NCBI RefSeq assembly: GCF_900188255.1
Contig: NZ_FZNS01000015.1
Span: 17,634 to 81,633, forward strand
Length of the DNA: 64,000 bases
Direction of reading: 5' to 3'
DNA from: Hymenobacter mucosus
Lineage (GTDB): Bacteria; Bacteroidota; Bacteroidia; Cytophagales; Hymenobacteraceae
Below, in pieces: positions 59,145-64,000 of this stretch. How positions within the stretch are numbered: the first letter of the stretch is position 1; every line of letters starts with the position of its first letter. A program made the position numbers and the translations under genes. The notes beneath the pieces are model-generated. The model made no database searches, was not told where the DNA came from, and saw nothing but the letters and a program-made list of their open reading frames with translations.

Positions 59145-60287
59145 ATGGCTGACAAGCGTGTAGCGCGTTCTTCCTCAGTTCCCATGCTGGAGTTGGACCT
59201 CAAGTACGAGCCCGAATACCGCGGTGAGGTAAAGCAGCACTGGAACGTCACGTTTGCTCACCAGAAGAAAATCTCGGTGTATAGCAAGCGCATCCTGGCC
59301 AGGGTCATCGACCAGATTCGGGACAATGACTACCAGTTGCGTGAATTCTACCAGATTCACGTTTCCTCGATTCTGGAGGGTACGGATATCGAAATAGACA
59401 CGGCTTACTCAAAAATCAAGGGAGCCCTCTACGAGTTGGCCGATGTGAAGTGGGAATTTGAGAGCATCGACCGTTCGGAATGGTACTTCCGACACCTTCT
59501 GGATACGACCAAGGAGAGGCGGGTAGGTTATAAAGATGGTATCATCACCATCCTACTCAATCCGCAACTGGCCCCCTACTTGGTGAAGGCAGCTCACTAC
59601 AGCAAGTTTCCGCTTCACGGCTACATGAATCTGAAAAGCTGGTACAGCATGCGGTTCTTCGAGATTCTGTCAGCCTTCCAGGATAAAGGATTCTGGGAGG
59701 TGCCAGTTGAGGAGTACCGGCAGTACATGGATTGCTGGTACGAGTACGACAAGCGTGGGCAGGTCAAAAAGGACAAGGATGGTAACCCCTTGCTAAAGTA
59801 TCCCAAGACTAAGCTCCTGATTGATTACACCATGAAGGAGCCGCTGAAAGAGTTGGCGGGCACCGACTATGAGTTCACCTTCACTCCCATCTACGAAGTC
59901 ACGCGGGCGGTAAAGGGCCGGAAGAAGATTATTCGCCTGCGCTTCGACTTGAAAAAAGGGCCGGCGCTCAAGGATATTCCCGAGTCCTGGCTGCAACACA
60001 CTGAAACCGGGAGCATCGTCCAACGCCTGCGTGAGTGGAAGGTAACGGACCGGAACATTGTGCAGTATGCTCCCATTCTTAAACAGGCCGGGGTATTGGA
60101 ACTGCTGCGCGCCTGGGAGTTGAAGAACCGCTCAAACCGGCACATAGACGATAAGCTCCGCTACTGCAACGCGGCCTTCGTTCGCGCTGGTAAGCAAGCA
60201 CTGGAGGATGCCAAGCAGACCAAGATTGATGCAAAGCACGAAGCGGCTGAGGCAAAGCTGATTGTGCAGCAGGCGTTGAATTTATAG
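59145..60287 (+). CDS. repB: RepB-family (Rep_3) replication initiator
   Basis: About 380 residues from ATG 59145 (MADKRVARSSSVPMLEL); a TTG 36 bp upstream would add a leader that is not family-like. Two winged-helix domains are expected: the first shows KISVYSKRILARVIDQIRDND, ending with the classic LKSWYSMRFFEILSAF (about 162-177); the second starts around YRQYMDCWYEYDKRG and includes KGRKKIIRLRFDLKKG. It binds the iterons upstream to start replication and, as a dimer, probably represses its own promoter. The C-terminus is a Lys/Ala-rich helix. Confidence 0.92.
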   Translation: MADKRVARSSSVPMLELDLKYEPEYRGEVKQHWNVTFAHQKKISVYSKRILARVIDQIRDNDYQLREFYQIHVSSILEGTDIEIDTAYSKIKGALYELADVKWEFESIDRSEWYFRHLLDTTKERRVGYKDGIITILLNPQLAPYLVKAAHYSKFPLHGYMNLKSWYSMRFFEILSAFQDKGFWEVPVEEYRQYMDCWYEYDKRGQVKKDKDGNPLLKYPKTKLLIDYTMKEPLKELAGTDYEFTFTPIYEVTRAVKGRKKIIRLRFDLKKGPALKDIPESWLQHTETGSIVQRLREWKVTDRNIVQYAPILKQAGVLELLRAWELKNRSNRHIDDKLRYCNAAFVRAGKQALEDAKQTKIDAKHEAAEAKLIVQQALNL

Positions 60288-60438
60288 TACTGATTTGCCT
60301 AATACTAAACTGATTGTATGCTCTCCATTGTGGTAGGGCAAAATACTACCTGCGTCTTGCTTTCACGCCTTGTGGTTAGTTCACATTTTCACCTACAGAA
60401 AATCATGGGTGGTTGTTTTATTCCTCTGATTACTCGCC

Positions 60439-60777
60439 ATGTCTGCAAACGCTAGCCCCCACCCTTCTCAGCTAACCCAATTAAAAGAAAGCATCCAAGC
60501 AAATTGCTGGTCAAGAGGTGAGTATAGCTTCATGCTACTGCAGCTTAATATCCTTGACAGCTCTTGGGAGGATTTTCTGGAACGTGGAGAGGAGTCAGTG
60601 GCCCTCCCGACTTTGGTGCATGAATACGTGCACTACATGCAGCAATTCACTACCGTTTGGGGGTTTACTAACTTCTTTACATACCTGGATGTAGTAATGC
60701 AATCCTTCCTCAATCGACCAAGCTCTGGAGAAAAGCTTCAACTGCGGCCTTGGTTAAAAGTTTGGTACAAAGGTTAA
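60439..60777 (+). pseudogene. 5' fragment of a HExxH metallopeptidase-like gene cut by a Tn3 element
   Basis: 112 residues with good coding character: SWEDFLERGEESVALPTLV then HEYVHYMQQF (His61, Glu62, His65), a zinc-peptidase-type motif. The frame ends abruptly at 60777, at the same point as the transposase stop of the Tn3 element on the other strand. The 3' part, carrying the third zinc ligand, is absent from the window. The Tn3 end must lie within about 60735-60777. Confidence 0.6.
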
Positions 60778-63700
60778 ACGAGCGGGGCCGCTGGAGACTC
60801 CCAGTCGAAGGCAAAAAGGGCCTCCACGTCGAAGCGGAGGGAATCTTTCAGGGCGTCGTCCGAGAAATCGAACTCGCCGTGCAGGTTGACGTGCTGCCAG
60901 CTCACGGGCGAGCTGGCGGCGATGGCATCGGCCACGGCCTGGCGCTCGGCCGCCGGGGCGTGGAGTAGGTATTGGTTCAGGTACAGGCAATTCCAGCACA
61001 CAATCACGTTTTGCACGAGCCGTTTGCAGGCATCAGCCAGTTGCTGCTCTTCCTTGCCAGCGTAGGGAATCTGCCCGTTCTGGCCGTAAAACACAGCCCG
61101 CGCGAACGAGTGGGTGCTTTCGAGCTTGTCGAGTTGGTCGTCGATACGCTTGCGCAGGTCTTGGTCGTCCATGTAGCGGAGCAGGAATTCGGTGCGCACG
61201 GCCCGGCCCAACTCGCGCAGGGCCAGGTACACGGGGTGGTGCTGGGAATAGGAATTGAGGCGCCGCAGCATGGTAGAGGCCGTCACGTGCTTTTGCTTGA
61301 GGCTCACCACCAGCCGCACGAGCGTGTCCCACTGCGCTTCAATCAAGGCCCGGTCCAGGCGCTTGCCCAGCCGCAGGCCGTAAGCGGCCAGGTCGGGCAC
61401 CTCCATCCCCGCAAAGGCGTAGAGCTGCTGGTCCTGAAAGGATTGGATGCGCGGGGCGAAGGCCACGCGAATCAGGTAGGTCACGGCGAAGTTGACTTCG
61501 GTAAAGCCGTGCGTGTCGGTGGAATGGATGGTGGACTCGACCACGTCGTTGTGCAGGATGCCGTCCACCAGGTAGGCCGCCTCGCGCTCAGAGGCGCTGA
61601 TGGTAACGGAGTGAAACAGCCGGTGCCGGTCGTCGAGGAAGCCGTAGGACACAATCCCTTTTTCCTGCCCGAAGTATTTATAGGAGTGCGTGGCGTGAAT
61701 GGAATCGACGGCCACGTAGTACTTCTGGCCATCCGAGGACGTGTGGGTCTGGCCCGGGTCGCGCTGGAACAGGCGGCTGACCGGCAGCTTGCCCGTCAGG
61801 GCCACCACCGCGTCGTTAGCCCGGCGCAGGTTCTCCAGCGAGAAGTACCAATTGACGGTGTTTTCCAAGGTGGATTAGGCCACGTGCTTGGTGGCGTGGG
61901 CCATGCGCGTCAGGCCCAGGTTGCAGCCGTAGGCCATCACGCCGGCGAAGAAGACCCGTTCGGCCGGCCGGGGCGGGCGGTGGCGCGGGCTCCAGTGCTG
62001 CAGGCAGTCGGTGAAGCGGCACGCCTGGTTGACCGTGTGCAGCACCTCGTGCAACGAAATAAGCCCTGGCCCGGGGAACAGCGGCCGGGGCGGCGGCGCC
62101 TCGTCGTCCGCGGGCCGGGCGGGCGTGAGGAAGCGGGGCCGCCCGCCCCCGGCGCGCGTCTTCACGCCGGGGTTGGTGCCGGCCGCCAGCCGGTCAAAGG
62201 TACCGGCAAACGCGGCGGCCAGCTTCGCCTGCAGCGCGTCGAGCCAGGGGCCGGCCGCGCGCAGTTCCAGCAGGTTGGTTTGCTGCAGCAACGCGTCCCG
62301 CTGCCGCTCCCACGTCGCCCCGTCCAACAAGTAGGTGTCGAAGGGGCGGTAGCGCAACGAGTGCAGCAGGTTCAGCTTGCCCGCCTTCAGGTGGTCGGCC
62401 ACGTGTCCCGCCAACAGGGCCTTGTAAAGCGACACGGGGCTGGCCGCTTCGCCGAGCGCCGCGCGTTCGGCCGGTTTCAGAAAGCCCGTCGGCGGGTGGC
62501 TGCCCAACTGCCCGTCGCGCGCCCGGTAGTAGGCCAGGGCTTGCGCCAACGGGCTGTCGGGCGCGCCCTCGTACGCCACGCGGCGCAGGATTTCACCCAT
62601 CCGGCGCTGCAGGGCGCGGGAGCGCTCCTCGACGACCTGGTAGTAGGGGCCGCTCGCACTGCCCCCGCCGGTTTTGCGCAGCTGCTGGGCCGTGTGCCGC
62701 AACTCCCCGAAGGTCGTCACCTCCGGGGTTTGGAGCCAGGCCAGCAGCGCGGCTACTTTCTCCTCGTTGGTGTGGGCAAACGAAAAGGCCACGTCTTCCA
62801 GCTGCGCCAGGGCCGTGCCGTGGCGCACCACCCCGTCGAGCAGTTCCCGCAGCTGGCCGGCCGTGTCCTGTTGCTGGCGGTAGACGCGCTCCTGGGTTTC
62901 GCGCTGGGCGGCGTTGCGGTGGGTTTGCACGGCCTGCTGTAACGTTTCGGTCAACAGGTCGCCCACTTGGTAGTACTGGTAGACCACGAAGCAGAGCACC
63001 ATCAGGTATTTCTTGTCGGCCTGCTGCCGCACCTGAAAAACCTGCGCCCGCTCGACGTAGCGGGCGTAGTAGCGTACCACTTCTTCCGGTAAATCCAGGG
63101 CCTGCACCACGGGGTACACCTGGGTGAAGAGGGGCTGCAGCACGGCGTAATCCTGCACGTTGGCGCGGATGGCGCTTGGCCGCATCAGCTCCAGGCTGCG
63201 CTTGAGGGTGGTGAGCCGGTAGGGCCGGTGGGGATGAGCGGGCTCCTCCGCGTCGGTGGTAAACAAGGCGTCCAGCTGCTGGCGCACGGCGGGTGTGAGC
63301 AACGCGGCCAGCTGCGTGGTCAGCTGCTGCTCGACCGTGCGGAAGGCCTCGGTCACGACGCCGGCCAGCGCGGCGTATGTGGGCACTTCCCAGCGACGGG
63401 CCCGCAGCGTATCCACGGCCGAGCAAAACACGGCCACGGGGTTCATCTGCTGGCGGGCAAAGTGGGTCACCTGCGTGCGCACGGCGGCTTCGACCTGTTC
63501 GAAGGGGGCGACGCCGAACTGCTGCAGAATCAGCTGGCGGTGGTGAAAGCGGGTGGCCTTGTCGTAGCGCGCCCACTCAACATTTCCTAAGCGGTAGCGC
63601 TGCTGCACGTACGCGCCGTCGGCGGCCCGAAACCGGTCAGTGGAGAAGAAGCGGCCGGTGGCCTGAAAATAGCTGACCTGCAGCACGAAGCCACCCCGGC

Positions 63701-63842
63701 TGTGGGGCGTCACCAGGCTGCCGAGTACCTGCGTGGCCCAGTCGGGCAAGCTGCAGTAGAGCTTGCGCTGGGCCGCGGTCCACTTGGGCGGGTGGTCGAA
63801 CGCCCGCCGCTGGGCGTCGTCGAGCAGGGGAAGGTAGCGCAC
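60774..63842 (-). pseudogene. tnpA: Tn3-family transposase (TnpA) interrupted by one in-frame stop
   Basis: One frame of about 1,020 codons from GTG 63842 to the stop at 60774. The N-terminal DUF4158 domain (RYLPLLDDAQRRAFDHPP) and the TnpA DDE domain (SSDGQKYYVAVDSIHATHSY; STIHSTDTHGFTEVNFAV, with catalytic Asp residues) are present and full length. A single TAA at 61875-61877 splits it between MAHATKHVA and STLENTVNWYFSLENL, inside a well-conserved stretch. Both halves are in the same frame, so this is a nonsense change, not a frameshift. Either the copy is dead or the stop is suppressed or a sequencing error. Confidence 0.85.
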
Positions 63843-64000
63843 GGACTTACGGGGCCAGCTGGCGCCGGTAGCGCTTCACACTACTTTCGCTGACACCGGT
63901 GGCGGCCCAGGGCTTACGCATCAAATAGCAGGGAGTATGAGAAGAGCAGACCTTTGCCTTTTCAGGCAACGTCAAGGTCTTTATGCTCAGCCACCTACTC
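60778..64000 (-). mobile_element. Tn3-family transposon, one end outside the window
   Basis: Contains the interrupted tnpA and upstream DNA that runs off the window. The terminal inverted repeat near 60735-60777 could not be fixed by eye; a partial match to the usual inner end ...GTTAA occurs at 60773-60777. The insertion truncated the HExxH gene. Confidence 0.6.
63847..64000 (-). CDS. C-terminal end of a possible resolvase/HTH protein (partial)
   Basis: The open frame runs from the window edge to the stop at 63847-63849 and ends KPWAATGVSESSVKRYRRQLAP, which reads like the C-terminal helix-turn-helix of a serine resolvase or of a Tn3-associated regulator. The part further upstream (SIKTLTLPEKAKVCSSH) is less convincing, so a frameshift or a start at ATG 63921 are possible. 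Confidence 0.35.
   Translation of the reverse strand, partial: SRWLSIKTLTLPEKAKVCSSHTPCYLMRKPWAATGVSESSVKRYRRQLAP

Noticed and set aside
60972..62942. Long plus-strand ORF of 656 codons opposite tnpA
   Set aside because: Composition (Gly/Val/Gln/His-rich, no domains) is that of an antisense frame of a GC-rich gene.

Overview
The window looks like part of a conjugative, iteron-type plasmid from a high-GC member of the Bacteroidota; Hymenobacter or a close relative is my best guess. Three things support this: a TraE/F/G/J/K/N/M/O transfer operon of the Bacteroidota type, a Rep_3-family initiator behind an array of 21-bp direct repeats, and GC-rich backbone genes mostly without clear Shine-Dalgarno sequences. 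The genus is inferred from general sequence character, not from a marker gene. No rRNA, tRNA or CRISPR array was seen.

Layout. 1-2.8 kb: small plasmid proteins and an ArdC-type antirestriction protein. 3.2-4.5 kb: an IS110-family insertion sequence. 4.5-9.2 kb: a visibly AT-rich cargo block with four secreted proteins, two of them papain-like proteases. 9.1-12.2 kb: a large Toprim/primase-like protein and a putative HTH regulator. 12.5-23.4 kb: the conjugation (type IV secretion) operon, closed by a perfect 51-bp palindrome. No relaxase or coupling ATPase is in the window.

23.4-58 kb is an almost continuous anti-phage defence island. It contains: a WYL regulator with two DUF262 (GmrSD-like) proteins; a two-gene operon encoding miniature versions of two host proteins, the C-terminal domain of FtsZ and region 2 of the primary sigma factor; a GIY-YIG protein; a DEAD-box helicase-HNH with a large cold-shock-like/zinc-ribbon protein; a tyrosine recombinase with its probable recombination sites; a short Argonaute with a SIR2 partner carrying an extra ATPase-like domain; a seven-gene operon combining type III-like Mod/Res, a small protein, an ATPase/nuclease pair and DndD/DndE-HerA-like ATPases; and McrBC with a TIR protein that has a histone-H1-like tail.

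58.2-60.3 kb: replication origin (nine full iterons plus one partial) and the rep gene. 60.4-64 kb: a HExxH-containing gene cut short by a Tn3-family element whose transposase carries an in-frame stop; the element runs out of the window.

The strongest candidate for an undescribed system is the mini-FtsZ/mini-sigma operon (28905-29768). Next come the helicase-HNH plus cold-shock/zinc-ribbon pair (31450-37030) and the seven-gene Mod/Res/Dnd-like operon (43048-52960). All functional calls rest on motifs recognised by eye; no database search was run.
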